64,000 nt of DNA from Cordia subcordata (Eukaryota; Streptophyta; Magnoliopsida; Boraginales; Cordiaceae): positions 20,768,501 through 20,832,500 of the forward strand of contig JAPTOF010000003.1 in NCBI GenBank assembly GCA_028554755.1, given 5' to 3'. Positions 34,158 through 45,100 of the stretch are shown here, one piece after another. Numbering within the stretch: the stretch's first letter is position 1; every line of letters begins with the position of its first letter. Made by a program: the position numbers and the translations under genes. Below the pieces are notes generated by a model that searched no databases, had not been told where the DNA came from, and saw only the letters and a program-made list of their open reading frames with translations.

Positions 34158-34599
34158 AAAATAGTAAACATTCACAAGGTTAAATTCACATCATATTTTC
34201 AAGTTGATGTCTCAAATTCTCTAAATTTAATTTTTCATATTATAATACACACATTTTTTAAAGAAACAATAGCATAGGCACGTATATGTTTTAGGAAAAA
34301 TTTGGACATTAGAATGAGGAAAATTTTTTCATTAGACACTTGAAGCAATTCGCCCTTTTTTTTTTTTTTTTTGGGTTGAGGGCTCCATCTTTACCCAGAG
34401 TAATGCTACAATCATGTTCTAAACTAAAGCCTACAATCATGTTCTAATGTCTACAATCACGGGTTGACTTTTACAAGAATGGAAAAACAATAATATGCAA
34501 TAATTACTTTCGTTATTTTACATCATTGCATGTAGACACAAACTAGATGGAAATTGAAATGAGGAACTGATTGCATGACATATGTTAGATTTTTTCAAT

Positions 34600-35160
34600 T
34601 TTTAAGTCATTCTAATATATGAACATTTATTAATATATTTTATGTATTAAATAAAAAATAAATTTTAAAAAATAAAAATAAAATTTAAAAACAAAACTAA
34701 AAAACTAAAAATTAAAAAAGGAAATAAAAGAGAAGTACTAATTAAAAAATAAAAAATATAAAGATAAAGAATTAAAAATTAAAGAACTAAAATATCAAAA
34801 TATTTAAAATTCAAATTTAAAAATTGAAGTATAAAAAAATTACAAGTAAATAGATTTAAATAAATAAATAGAACTTTAAAGATCAATCTTAGGGTAACAT
34901 ACTATAAATTGTTAAAATAAAAAATAAAAGTAAAAACTAAAACTAAAACTAAAACTAAGAAACTAACAAAACAAAGATCTAAAAATTTTTAAAAAGGAAA
35001 TAAAAAGTAAAAAATAAAAATATAAAGAATTAAAAATTAAAGGATTAAAGTATCAAAATATTTAAAATAAAAAGTTAAAAATTAAAAATTTTAAAAATTG
35101 AAAGTAAATTAATTTAAAAAAAGTAAATAAACAAATAGAATTTTAAACAATAATTTTAAC
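34600..35160. repeat. Low-complexity A-rich tract with an internal duplication
   Basis: AAATAAAAATTAAAA-type sequence. A block with AAGAATTAAAAATTAAAG, TATCAAAATATTTAAAAT and a final AACAAATAGAATTTTAA part occurs twice, near 34760-34880 and 35025-35145. Confidence 0.6.
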
Positions 35161-36350
35161 TGAGTATACTGCAAATTTTTCATTCTTTCACTAAACAATT
35201 GAACAAATTTTTAATTGCAAAATTGGGTTCAACACTTCTATATAACAATAGCATATTGCAATAATAATACTAAACTGACCATTATTGTCAATTAGTTAAT
35301 GATTAAAATAAGATTTATTTGTGAAATAGAGAATTCAATGTTTAAGATGGAAATAAAGAAGGCACGAAATATAATTGCGCTAGTTTAGTTTGATTACTTT
35401 TTGATTTGATAAATATCTAATCATTAAGAATTTTTAGAATTATTTAAGAAAAATTTCTTTTATATAGCTTGATTTAGTTTAGTTATATATTTTCATACTT
35501 AATGGTTCTTAATTATTTGTACAAAGTTTAGAAGGATTTATTAGTTCAGTTCGTTAATAACTTGTGGCATTATTTTGGAGACGTGATGCGTGAAATTATC
35601 GGGAGGGGATATCGTAGAGGAGTTGAACCCGGTATAATTCAGCGATATTTATTATTTAGTTGAGATATACATTTTCTTTATTAGCAGTTAGCACCACCCA
35701 TTTTGAATTGGTTTATTTAGAGAAAATGGAATTTTTAGAAAAATATTTTAATTACGTTATATGCATTTGAATTAACTTTTGTTTGAAGGAAAAAAAAAGT
35801 AAAAAGTAAAATACATCTTTTTAATAGGATACTTTTTCTGAATTTATAAAAAGTATTTTTTAAAAATATTTTTTCTATAAAATAAGTAAATCCAAATAGC
35901 GTCTTTAATCATTATATTGATACTTATCATCTCTATTGCTTTGTCCTTGATCATGTCCCGCATTCTTGCATGCGAACCTTTTCAATATTTCATGATTTCT
36001 TTAAAGATTTTGGCATTGTTGAGATATATAAATTGCATAATGTGTTTCCTTTGGAAGTCTTAACAAATAAATAAAACCAAGCTTTTCCATAAGAAACTTT
36101 TTAGATAAAATCATATTAAATATTTTTCAAGTTATAAACATCCTAGTAATGCACCTCATAAATGCTCTACATCTACCAAGAGTTAATCATATTAAATATT
36201 TTTCAAGTTATAAATATCATAGTGTAGTAATGCACCTCATAAACGCTCTACATATACCAAGAGTAACGCAATTTTCAAAATGCAAAGAAATATATCAAAA
36301 TGTTAATTTTTGAATATAACAAGTGGTTATTTGATCATTGCACCTCGTGG
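35161..36350. other. AT-rich intergenic DNA
   Basis: A direct duplication of about 70 bp (ATCATATTAAATATTTTTCAAGTTATAAA, TGCACCTCATAAATGCTCTAC) occurs at 36110-36180 and 36187-36255. Sequence at 35770-35900 recalls a decayed Tourist-like MITE. No gene. Confidence 0.4.
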
Positions 36351-37099
36351 ATCTGTTCGACAAATTTAGCTGTTAAGATAGTTGATAGCTGTTCGAATAG
36401 CTGATTGCTGTTGTATTTTAGTTATTAGTGGATAGTTGTTTAACTAGCTAACTAAACAAAATGTATTCTGTGAAATTAGCTGTTAGATTAGCTGATGAAT
36501 GTAAAATAACATAAAAAGACATTAGTACGTTTTTGTTTTTGTTGTTGTTGTTGTTGTTTTTATTATTATTATTATAATTATAATTATTATCACTATTGTA
36601 GGAATAAGATAATATATTTCATAATTAGATATATATTTTTTATAATCATATTTTGATATAAAAATATAACTAATTATTTGGTAAAACATGTGAATCAATA
36701 TTATAAAAATTAATTTTAATAAATTTAAAATTATTTTGTCAAAAAAAAAGAAACTTATACTTTTTAATAATGTTGGTTATATAGAATTTGGAATTCATTT
36801 TGATATTATTTTTTATTTATATTTGTCAAAAGAAAAGGTAAAAGTATAGAGAGACATTGGAGAAAGAATAGAATTACCAAAAAAAAAATATGAAGAAAGG
36901 GTAGAATTTGGGGGGGGGGGGGGGAATGAAAAGCTAAAAGCTACTTGAAAGGTTAAAATTTTTAACTTTTGAGAAACATTAATTGAAATGCTAAAAACTA
37001 TTTCAGACGCTAGTTTACCAAACAGTAATAATTTGGAAAAATAGAGTTTTGACTTGTCAAAACAATAAAAGTTACTTGAAAAGTCATTATCAAACACGA
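36351..37099. mobile_element. hAT-like non-autonomous element, about 745 bp
   Basis: Left end GGATCTGTTCGACAAATTTAG; right end TCATTATCAAACACGACC, whose complement GGTCGTGTTTGATAATGA is a rough inverted match. A second, inverted terminal copy lies at 33990-34157 and an internal copy at 87-560. The interior has (GTT)n and (ATT)n runs and a 15-base G tract at 36910-36924. No transposase and no confirmed 8-bp target duplication. Confidence 0.5.
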
Positions 37100-38346
37100 C
37101 CTAAAAAGAACTAATAATAAATTTTTCTGTGCAGATTTCACTCACATCAGCGTGGTACATCTTGAGTTTAAATAGTTCAGAAAACAATACTTATAACCAA
37201 GGTTTTTCTCATTATCATGTTTATCGGAAAATGAATCGAGGCGTGGACTGACCGGCAAAATATGGAGTTCTATTGCTCGCAGGGGTGAAGCTCTAATGAG
37301 TACGGATAGCTATGCTAGCGAAGGAATATAGTAATTACTTTGAACTACTCGGCTGATAAGTTGAAGATAAATCTCCTATCCTATCATGCTCTTGCAAGAC
37401 AGGTGATCCATCTAGGATGTCTAGCTCGGAACTATTCTCCAAAAATCGATTGCATGGCTGTGGCTTTGTAGTGAATCAGAAGGTTGATATGCTGAATGTA
37501 CGTGACTACATGTGACACCTTGATCTGCTCGTTTTGCTACTTAATCTCCAACGAAGTGAAAATTAGTAGCAATGTGTTTCATCCGTGAGAGAAAGACAAG
37601 GTTTGCACAAAGACATGTTGTGTCCACATTATCACGAAAAATGTAGCAATTTATGTTGAGGTGTGCGTGAATTGCGAATTTTTTTTTTAAGTTTATAATT
37701 GTGTGTCTCACATGAGATCTGATGTGTTTTTAACCAAGAACAGGCTAAAGGTGATATAAAATTTTTAGTTGTAGAACTAATTTATAAAAATAAGATATAA
37801 TATTATCACAAGTAATAAAGATGAAAAAACGACTAATGTAACTTATGCTTTAAAAACTTTAAAAGTAGTTCAGCCAAACAGGCTGTCTTTTGATACTGAT
37901 GAATCATGAACTTATGGTTTTCAAGTTGATCATGTCCCACATTCTTGCAAGCGGACCTAATTCAATTACATAAAATTCTTAAGGTGCTGACATTGTTGAG
38001 ATATATAAATTGTTTATTAAGGAGTTTCTTATGTAATGCTCACAAATAAAGACTACCAACTATCTTTTTTTACCAAAAATTATTCATATTTAGAGGGTAT
38101 TTGAAAGTATTTATAAGTTGATCAAATTTGTTTATAAGTAAAAAATATAATTTATTTGGCAAATCGTGCTTATAAGCAAGTAAAGTTGTCTTATAAGCAA
38201 CTAGAAAAAGCACCACTCGCCCAACTTTTTTTTTAACTACATAGAAGCAATAAGAGTTGACCGATATTTATATCCTTAAAAACACAAAAGTTATTTCTTA
38301 ATTAATAAAAGGTCCTTTTTTAGACATTTTAACAAACACTTTTACT

Positions 38347-38347
<1 letters not shown>
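37100..38347. other. Intergenic DNA, no gene recognised
   Basis: 37200-37640 is less AT-rich but every frame is broken and no domain is visible. The rest is AT-rich. Confidence 0.3.

Positions 38348-38389
<42 letters not shown>
38348..38389. repeat. (TA)n microsatellite
   Basis: Uninterrupted AT/TA dinucleotide run. Confidence 0.95.
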
Positions 38390-38391
<2 letters not shown>

Positions 38392-38530
38392 CTAATGTCA
38401 ACAACTTACAAGCAAATTTTATCTAGACACTTCTATGCTTATTTGCTATTTGCTTATAAATATCAAAAACTACTTATAAGCATCAATTACTTATAGGCAG
38501 CTTAAGAAAACAAAGCCAAACACCCTCTAA

Positions 38531-38759
38531 GGGCTCGTTTGGATTGGCTTTTTTCAAAATCGTTTTTTTTAACAACTTTTGAAAAACAACTTTTTTTGAG
38601 AAGCTGAAAATTCTGGCTTCTAAAAAAAGCTGTATTTGAGTTTTTTTCAGAGTTTTAGCTTTTTTTTAAGCTAAATCATATAGTTATTGCAAATTTAATG
38701 TAACTTTTTCTTTAAAAAAAGCATTTTTTCCTGAAAAAAAAGCCAATCCAAACAAGCCC
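38531..38759. mobile_element. Tourist-like MITE, best-preserved copy, 229 bp
   Basis: Starts GGGCTCGTTTGGATTGGC and ends GCCAATCCAAACAAGCCC, an almost perfect terminal inverted repeat, with TAA directly before (38528-38530) and after (38760-38762). A 3-bp TAA/TTA duplication plus a GGG..GTTTGG terminus is diagnostic of PIF/Harbinger Tourist MITEs. The body is a self-complementary array of A-rich and T-rich blocks. No coding capacity. Confidence 0.9.
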
Positions 38760-38762
38760 TAA

Positions 38763-39104
38763 ATCTACTCAAATGTTACAAATATTATGGTGCAACTCGG
38801 CATCTAATAAATATTCTAACTTGTCAACAATTAGATAATATTAACAAAGAAAGGAAATAAATTTAAAACTTAAACCTTTTATTATTTGAACATTTCACTT
38901 ACTCTTGAGGACAATAATACAAATCATAATTCACAAAATTGTAAAAGATTTAAAGCAAATCATAATTTATATCACTAAACAATATGTCTAACTCCCAAAG
39001 AATAGAGCTTGTGACAATCTAACAGTGTTTGCCTTTGCTTATAAGCAAGTAAAATAAGAGGGGAAAAAAAAAAAGAAAACAAATCCCCCAACTCTACTTC
39101 TCTA
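38763..39104. other. AT-rich intergenic DNA
   Basis: No gene, repeat or RNA structure supported. Confidence 0.3.
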
Positions 39105-40607
39105 TCTCTACTAATATAAAAAGAATCACTTTTTGCTGTACTATTCAGTCATAGTTCTCCTCCATAAATGAATAGTATCTAAAAATGGCAATATTGAAAT
39201 AAATTTTAAAAAATTCATGATTATCAATGAAAATGTATATAATGTTTGTAATGGCAAATTTATAATTTTTATGTTTATCATGCCAAAATTATAATTTTAC
39301 ATTTACTCTTTTTTTTCCTTTTTTGCTTTCCTAGCAAAATGATTTATTCTTTCTTTTCCGACTTCTTTGCTAATCAAGTCTCTCAACTTTTATTTGGAGT
39401 AGAAATTAAATTTATAATTTTAAAAGTCATAAAGCTCAAATTGGATTAAGAATTAGTTTGATTTCAAATTTTTAAATTTTTATGATTAAAATCAAAGAAA
39501 CTATTCAATTAGATAATTTTATATATGCTCTATCTTTTTTTTTTCCCTTTCTTTCTCAATAAAAATGATGTGCATTCTATTTTTCATTTCTCTAATAATC
39601 TCACATTTTGGCTCGACTTTTAATTTTTTTCCATTTCAAGTCAAAAAATTATTCGAGCATACTAGATATGGGAATTCAATTGGATTTTTAAGTTCAAATG
39701 TTTGAATTTTTAGAGCTAAAAACTATTAAATTAAACATTTAAAATTATAAAACTTGAGTATTTTTGGATATTTGAGTTTCAAGTTTCCTAAATTCAAGTT
39801 TTGATTTTTGATTTTTTTATTTGTTAAATATATCATGCTAATTTGGACTAAATTAAAAAAATACATACATTTGTTAGATTATATTATGCTAATTTATAAT
39901 ACATCTGAAAATATATTTTGGCTTTCACATAAGAATACAAATTGATTTGAATCTTTGAATTTTCAGGTTTAGAATTTTGAACCTCAAAAGAAAAAAAAAA
40001 CTATTGAATTAGGTAATAAAAAATTTTAAAAAAAACCCGATCATAATTTAAAGACCCAGGTTTTGGTCTTCAAATTTTTCATTATCTTTTTTCTTATGTG
40101 TTTTTGATTTTATGTTAAATCGTATTATGCTAATTGATACTAAATTTTAAAAAATATGAAAATTTGAAGAAAATTAAATAATTACAAAATCATCTCAAAT
40201 TACATTAAAATACTTATGAGAATAAAAAAATTAAAAAAAATAACTTTTCAATCTGATTCCTATATAAATTCTACATAGAAAATTTCAATTTGATTAGATC
40301 AAGTAAAATCCAAAAGAAAATTTAGATATTTTCCACCCTAATATTCACCCAACCCCCTTTAATTCTACAAATTATTTTCCTCTTTATAATCAATCTCATC
40401 TTAAATTTGTCAAAACAGCAAAGAGACAAAATTAACACCTTTTTCGATTTCAATTTTTATAAAGAGAGGTGTAAATATAATTACAACTTAATTGACTCCT
40501 TGCAAAATTATTGAATTTTCTAATAAATATTTACTATATAATTTAAATTTTATATGATAATAATATTGGGCAATATAATCATGCCTAGCATAGCATTAAT
40601 TTACTAG
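39105..40607 (+). mobile_element. Helitron-like element C, 1.5 kb, non-autonomous
   Basis: The 5' end TCTCTACTAATATAAAAAG is preceded by A. The 3' end has the small hairpin ATGC-CTA-GCAT at 40581-40591, twelve bases, then CTAG at 40604-40607 followed by T. The interior is AT-rich with broken frames, so no Rep/helicase. Spacing of hairpin and CTAG matches elements A and B, though the stem is short. Confidence 0.6.
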
Positions 40608-41382
40608 TTTTATAAAAAGAAAAACAACATTTTCCTACTGTAACTAAAGGTCTTTTAAGTCATTTTAATAAATACTATAACTTATAATTACATATTTGCC
40701 AACTTTTCAAAAACTTATAACACACATTTTGTTGGTCGTTCAACCAAACCCAATAATCATCAAGAATTCAAAACAATTATTAGCCCGAGCAATTTGTAAA
40801 TTAATTCTAGCGATGATGCTTTATATTTTTTCCTTTTACCAAAAAAAAAAAAAAAAAACCTTATTACTGCTTTAAGTGGAGCAACTTTGTCTCTCCGTGA
40901 CTATCTTGGCTGGTTAGCAGATATAGGTGCAACCGAAGTCAGAACCATTAAAGAGTCCATCGAGCTTTATATTTTTCTCAAAATTTGTTTTTTTTTCAAG
41001 ATATTTATAAGCAGAAAGTTAATTTTATCCCCCATGAAGAGAAATTACCCATATGAGTGCTATACTAAGTTTCTTAAGCATTTTTCCCTTTGAGTATGTG
41101 AGAAACCGACCGGTGAAGTGTGATCATTTAAAATTTATAAAAAAAAAACACAACCATTAACTGGTAAACTTATGAGACTCAAACTATTAAGTATTATATT
41201 TCTTTAACATTTATTAAAAAAGAAAAAAATCTCGAATTATCCTCAGATTTAACATGGGTGTAAGAAAAAAAAAAGGAAGACCAAAAGATAAGTAGCAAAC
41301 GCTATCAAATCTGATAATTTTCTTGCCCAACACAGAGAAAGGCATATCAACAGTGCCTCAAAGTCCTGATTCTTCACATCAA
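40608..41382. other. Intergenic DNA downstream of the inhibitor gene
   Basis: Includes an A tract at 40842-40858 and AT-rich DNA; part of 41150-41382 is likely the 3' UTR of the minus-strand gene. No other gene. Confidence 0.3.
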
Positions 41383-41946
41383 TTAAGAAACTGTGTACAA
41401 TTTAGAGACAACAACACAAATCTTAGTGAGTGCACTCAAGTCCTGATTCTTCTTCGACAATGGAGATTTCCCCTTAAACGTTGCTTCACAATCTTGACTA
41501 GCATCATCAGCATCAGCTGCAAGCTCCTGCAACAAATCAAATGTCTCCGAGTCCAAATCATTCAATGCCTCCGCAAGCGCCCCGACCGCTTCTTCATAGT
41601 ATCCCCGACATCTCTGGAGACCATCCAGAAGCTTCGGATCTTGGTTTGCGTCCTTGTTGGGTTTCTTCAGTAATGAGTCAATGTAGTCTCTGGTGTTAGT
41701 TGCGTTACGATACGCCTTGCCGAAGGCTATGTAGGCAAGGACGTATCGATCTGCCGTGGGCGCACGGGGGTCGGAATAAACCGTCGCCTCGCAGAAGGCG
41801 TAGTTTTTTGTGTTGTTGCAGATTTGGTGAGCCAGTTGGTTAGATGTCTCTGCAGGTAGAGGAACAATTGGTAAACATGCTGCTAATGTGAAGCAACAGA
41901 TGAGAATGGTGATGATGATCTGGAGAGGAAATTTTTGGGTAGTCAT
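41383..41946 (-). CDS. Secreted plant invertase/pectin methylesterase inhibitor (PMEI family)
   Basis: A single exon of 187 codons. The chosen start, MTTQKFPLQIIITILICC, gives a typical signal peptide: a short basic stretch, a hydrophobic core to about residue 24, then a cleavage-like A-C-L-P. The longer open frame extending to 42150 adds a segment without family resemblance. The mature part shows the four-helix inhibitor pattern: QICNNTKNYAFCEATV with the first cysteine pair, a central helix with Y-I-D-S-L-L, then CRGYYEEAVGALAEALNDLD and DDASQDCEATF with the second pair. The length fits the family. Such proteins act in the apoplast or vacuole, blocking pectin methylesterase or acid invertase; which one cannot be told from sequence. 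Confidence 0.93.
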   Translation of the reverse strand: MTTQKFPLQIIITILICCFTLAACLPIVPLPAETSNQLAHQICNNTKNYAFCEATVYSDPRAPTADRYVLAYIAFGKAYRNATNTRDYIDSLLKKPNKDANQDPKLLDGLQRCRGYYEEAVGALAEALNDLDSETFDLLQELAADADDASQDCEATFKGKSPLSKKNQDLSALTKICVVVSKLYTVS

Positions 41947-42137
41947 TTTTTTTGAGGGATACTGTTGGTGGCCAAATTTTGGTTTCAGTCCCGTGAGGAT
42001 CTGATATGAGAAATGGTGACGGCAAAATAATAACTTGGATGGCGATGTGACCCGTTGTTTTGTACACAGATGACAAAGGGGCTTGGTTGGATTTCTGATT
42101 GAGTTTATCCATTTCGAGTGAGCTATTGGAATAGTAA

Positions 42138-42144
42138 TTTTATA
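42138..42144 (-). promoter_or_regulatory. TATA box of the inhibitor gene
   Basis: TATAAAA on the minus strand, about 190 bp upstream of the start codon, which leaves an unspliced leader of ordinary length. Supported by consensus and position only. Confidence 0.55.
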
Positions 42145-42149
42145 CTGCA

Positions 42150-42790
42150 TGCAAGTAAGGTGGATTCTTGCTTATTAATCAATTTAGTAATTACGTTAAG
42201 CAAATTAAGTAATCGACTCAAAGGGCGCGGAATATAATGCTGTTCAACTTCCCAAAATGTCATGTAACGCCTTTGGAGATGCATGTGACGATGAAATACT
42301 ACTAGGTGATTCGCTTTCTAATTGTGGGTAGATATTAATTGTTAGAGTGTTCGTTTATTGTGACACTGTGAAAAGATTGATGATAAATGTGTTATAATAT
42401 TTTTTAAAAAATTATTAAAGAATTCATATATATTATACATCGATATATCATAATATCAAATTTTAGATGTAACATATACTTGCTTGTTCCAGCAAATTAA
42501 CCACGAGTTGGAATATATGAACAGACTGTGAAGATTGATCTACGAAATCTCAAACAGACGCATGAAATCTTTTGCAGTGGTCCTATACTTGAATTATTAC
42601 TTACCTAATAATATAATAACAATAACTGTATATGTATAAAAGTGAATGTGGGTGGGCTAACCTTTTCAGCAAAACGACTGGCAAAACATCAAGTGGCATG
42701 CCAAAAGACAAAAATTATTGACTATTTGGCGCCTTCTTAAACAACCTGGCGTAAATGTCAGAGTTGGTTTGTTAATTTGTACAAAAATGA
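42150..42790. other. Upstream region of the inhibitor gene
   Basis: AT-rich with no other gene; likely includes the distal promoter. Confidence 0.3.
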
Positions 42791-42799
42791 AATTGAAGT

Positions 42800-43190
42800 C
42801 AGATTAAATTATATTAACAGTCTTTTATTTTGTTATTTGTAATAATTCAATTTTTCTCTTTAATTCACAACAAATTAGATTCTTATCTAAATATATTTGT
42901 ATCACTATTAATATCAACTCAATTTCTGTTAAAATATCCTATTAATGTCACATGCACCTCATGTGCATTACAGTTTTGTTCTTTTACCAAGGCTATATGG
43001 TCCAAAATTGCAATTTACATGAGGTGCACGTGACATTTAACCATATTTGTTAATAGAAAATCGAGTTCGAATGAACAATTATACAGATATGTTAGATAAG
43101 AAACTAATTTGTCACTAATAAAAGATAAAAGAATAAGATTGTTACAGATGGCAATGATAAATAACTATTCATTTAATTTATCCTTAAGGT
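42800..43190. mobile_element. Palindromic foldback element
   Basis: The left arm (AGTCTTTTATTTTGTTATTTGTAATAATTC, then ACAAATTAGATTCTTATCTAA, TAATGTCACATGCACCTCATG) is the imperfect inverse of the right arm (CATGAGGTGCACGTGACATTTAA, TTAGATAAGAAACTAATTTGT, ACTAATAAAAGATAAAAGAATAAGATTGTTA). The centre lies near 42985. Arms are about 180 bp. Composition resembles the arms of 22323-23576, so the two may be related. Confidence 0.7.
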
Positions 43191-44200
43191 TACCTTAATC
43201 CTTTAATATAAATTTTAATCAAAACTGTAATCGATATTTGTTGAAAATCACTGTTTATAACATTACTCGTAATTATTTACTTTAGAAAAACTAAAAACAT
43301 TGTCTACGTAGATAACCTTAAAAAATATTAAGAGAAATTCCAAATTAAATGTCAAAAAGCTCAAAAATAAAAAGATCAGAAACTCTATAGTAAGATGTTA
43401 AAAGTTTTAATTACTTTGATCATTGCATATATTTGTTAACTCTACACATTATAAAGGTAATTATCCCAATGGTCCTATATTTTAACTCTTCAGGATATTT
43501 TGGTCCCCTATCTTTTTAATGGGAGATAATGGTCATTCATCTTACAAAATAAGAGATACCATGACGTTAGTCACAGTATTTTTTGCCAAATTTTTCATAG
43601 AATAAGCACATGCACATAGGATGAAACCCCAACCACATAAGTTGAATGTACTTTTTATATTAAATATATGATAATAAAATAGCTCGTGGACTAACATCGT
43701 CTCTTGCCAAAAGAAATGAAAGACTTGAAAATAGCTCGCCGACTAACGTCGTCTCTTGTTGAGAGAGATGAGAGACCAATGTCCCATAAATCAATGTGGA
43801 TAAGCATATGATATTTGATTTGTGTTGTCTTATTGCATAACAGTGGTGTGTAAGACTTTTATTCAATTTGCATTATTTTGAACCTATTATTATTATTAAT
43901 ACATAATTAAATTTTTTAGACTGACTATTTAAACTTAATGTGTCGATAGACTTGTAATTAAGGTTTGGCCACTACATCACTCTTTGGAGACATCACTCTT
44001 TAGACACAAATTATTGGCCTTATTAAATTTGCTTAAAAGTGTGCAGAAACAATACCGCATAAGATTTTGCATAATAAAGGGTATAAAACAATACCACATA
44101 GCAGTTAAATGAAAAAGAAAAAGGCTAATTTTGTGTAATTAACAAGTCCACGGTTAAAAAGAAATCTTTCATACTAGAAAAAGACCTGATGTGGTTGTGA
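43191..44200. other. AT-rich intergenic DNA with small repeats
   Basis: AAATAGCTCG(T/C)(G/C)GACTAAC(A/G)TCGTCTCTTG occurs twice near 43678-43760. No gene. Confidence 0.35.
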
Positions 44201-45100
44201 ATTTACTCTCTTCCATGTCAGTAAATTAGTTTAACTCCTTCAGCACCCCTAAGCAAATGAAACAGTTCCTAAGCATTCAAATAATGGAGAATGCCTTCAA
44301 CCTTCCAAAGGCATGTAGATGGCTTTGCCTCTCTGAAGAGTTGGTATGGATTTGCATTTCAAAGAGGTGGTGCGGCCTCGCCCTCCAAACAGTGCATAGG
44401 TGGCTTCGCCTTCCAAAGAGTTGGTGTGTCGCCCCTCGACCACATGAGAGTTGATGTGTAGCTTTGCCTTTCACCCTCTAAAGGAAGTATGAGTGGCGTC
44501 TCCCTTTGGTCTTTGAAGAATTGGCATGCGGATTAGCCCTTCGCCTTCTAAAGAGTTAGCATGTGGCTTTACCCTTCGCCCTTCCGAAGAGTGTATGAGT
44601 GGCTTCACCCTCCGAAGCACACGTGGGTTGCTTCGACCTACAAAACAAGGGAGCAAGGCTTTTCCCCCGTTTCACTTTCGATGCTTAAGTCAATTAAGGT
44701 GTTAAGAGAATTTGTAGAGAAATGTTCTAAAATGAGTTGAGAGAGAAAAGTCCCCTTCCTCATGGTATAAGGGGGTATTGTAGGTGCTTGGACACCACTT
44801 ACAAGACTTACCTCTTTCGTGTTGCTTTAATGGCTTTGGCTATTTACCTTTAGGCCTGTCTTCCCCTATTTAGGGAAACGGTGATGTCATTATTAGGTTT
44901 CTTTACTTAGACAAAGCCCCGCCTTGTGGGTTCGGCCATGAAATTAGACAAAGCCAACAAATCTACAAACTTTCCCTATGTGGGTTCGACCATACTCTAA
45001 GTAACTTGCTTATTGGGTACCCCTTATCTTTCTTGCTTCAGCTAAAAATCATGCCAGGTGAAATGATGGTCAGAGCCTCATACACCAAGCTCAGTTATTA
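44200..45100 (-). repeat. Probable LTR region of the Tat-like element
   Basis: On the minus strand, ACAATACCCCCTTATACCATGAGG is followed by a CT-rich leader (GGGACTTTTCTCTCTCAACTC), the layout of a TATA box and leader in gypsy LTRs. No second copy exists in the window, so the call rests on composition and position. Confidence 0.35.
44280..44645. repeat. Tandem repeats of about 40-60 bp
   Basis: Variants of CTTCGCCTTCCAAAGAGTTGG(T/C)(A/G)TG(T/C)G recur about seven times (44305, 44345, 44400, 44465, 44545, 44580, 44600). Open frames on both strands across it are translated repeat. Confidence 0.7.

Larger units (their letters stand above)
32240..34255. repeat. Interrupted second copy of the 21-kb dispersed repeat
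   Basis: Left part 32240-32312 and parts 33386-33600 and 34180-34255 keep the landmark order of 21120-21545. Between the first two lies the 32313-33385 insertion, and between the last two AT-rich DNA plus one end of a hAT-like repeat (33990-34157). Confidence 0.6.

Noticed and set aside
41840..42112. 90-codon frame on the minus strand over the inhibitor start
   Set aside because: Out of frame with the clear PMEI protein; shadow.
41947..42150. 68-residue N-terminal extension of the inhibitor
   Set aside because: It would bury the signal peptide, and the TATA box at 42138-42144 would fall inside the coding region. The internal Met is the natural start.
44257..44656. Several 61-65-codon frames on both strands
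   Set aside because: All are translations of the tandem repeat; open on both strands because of its composition.
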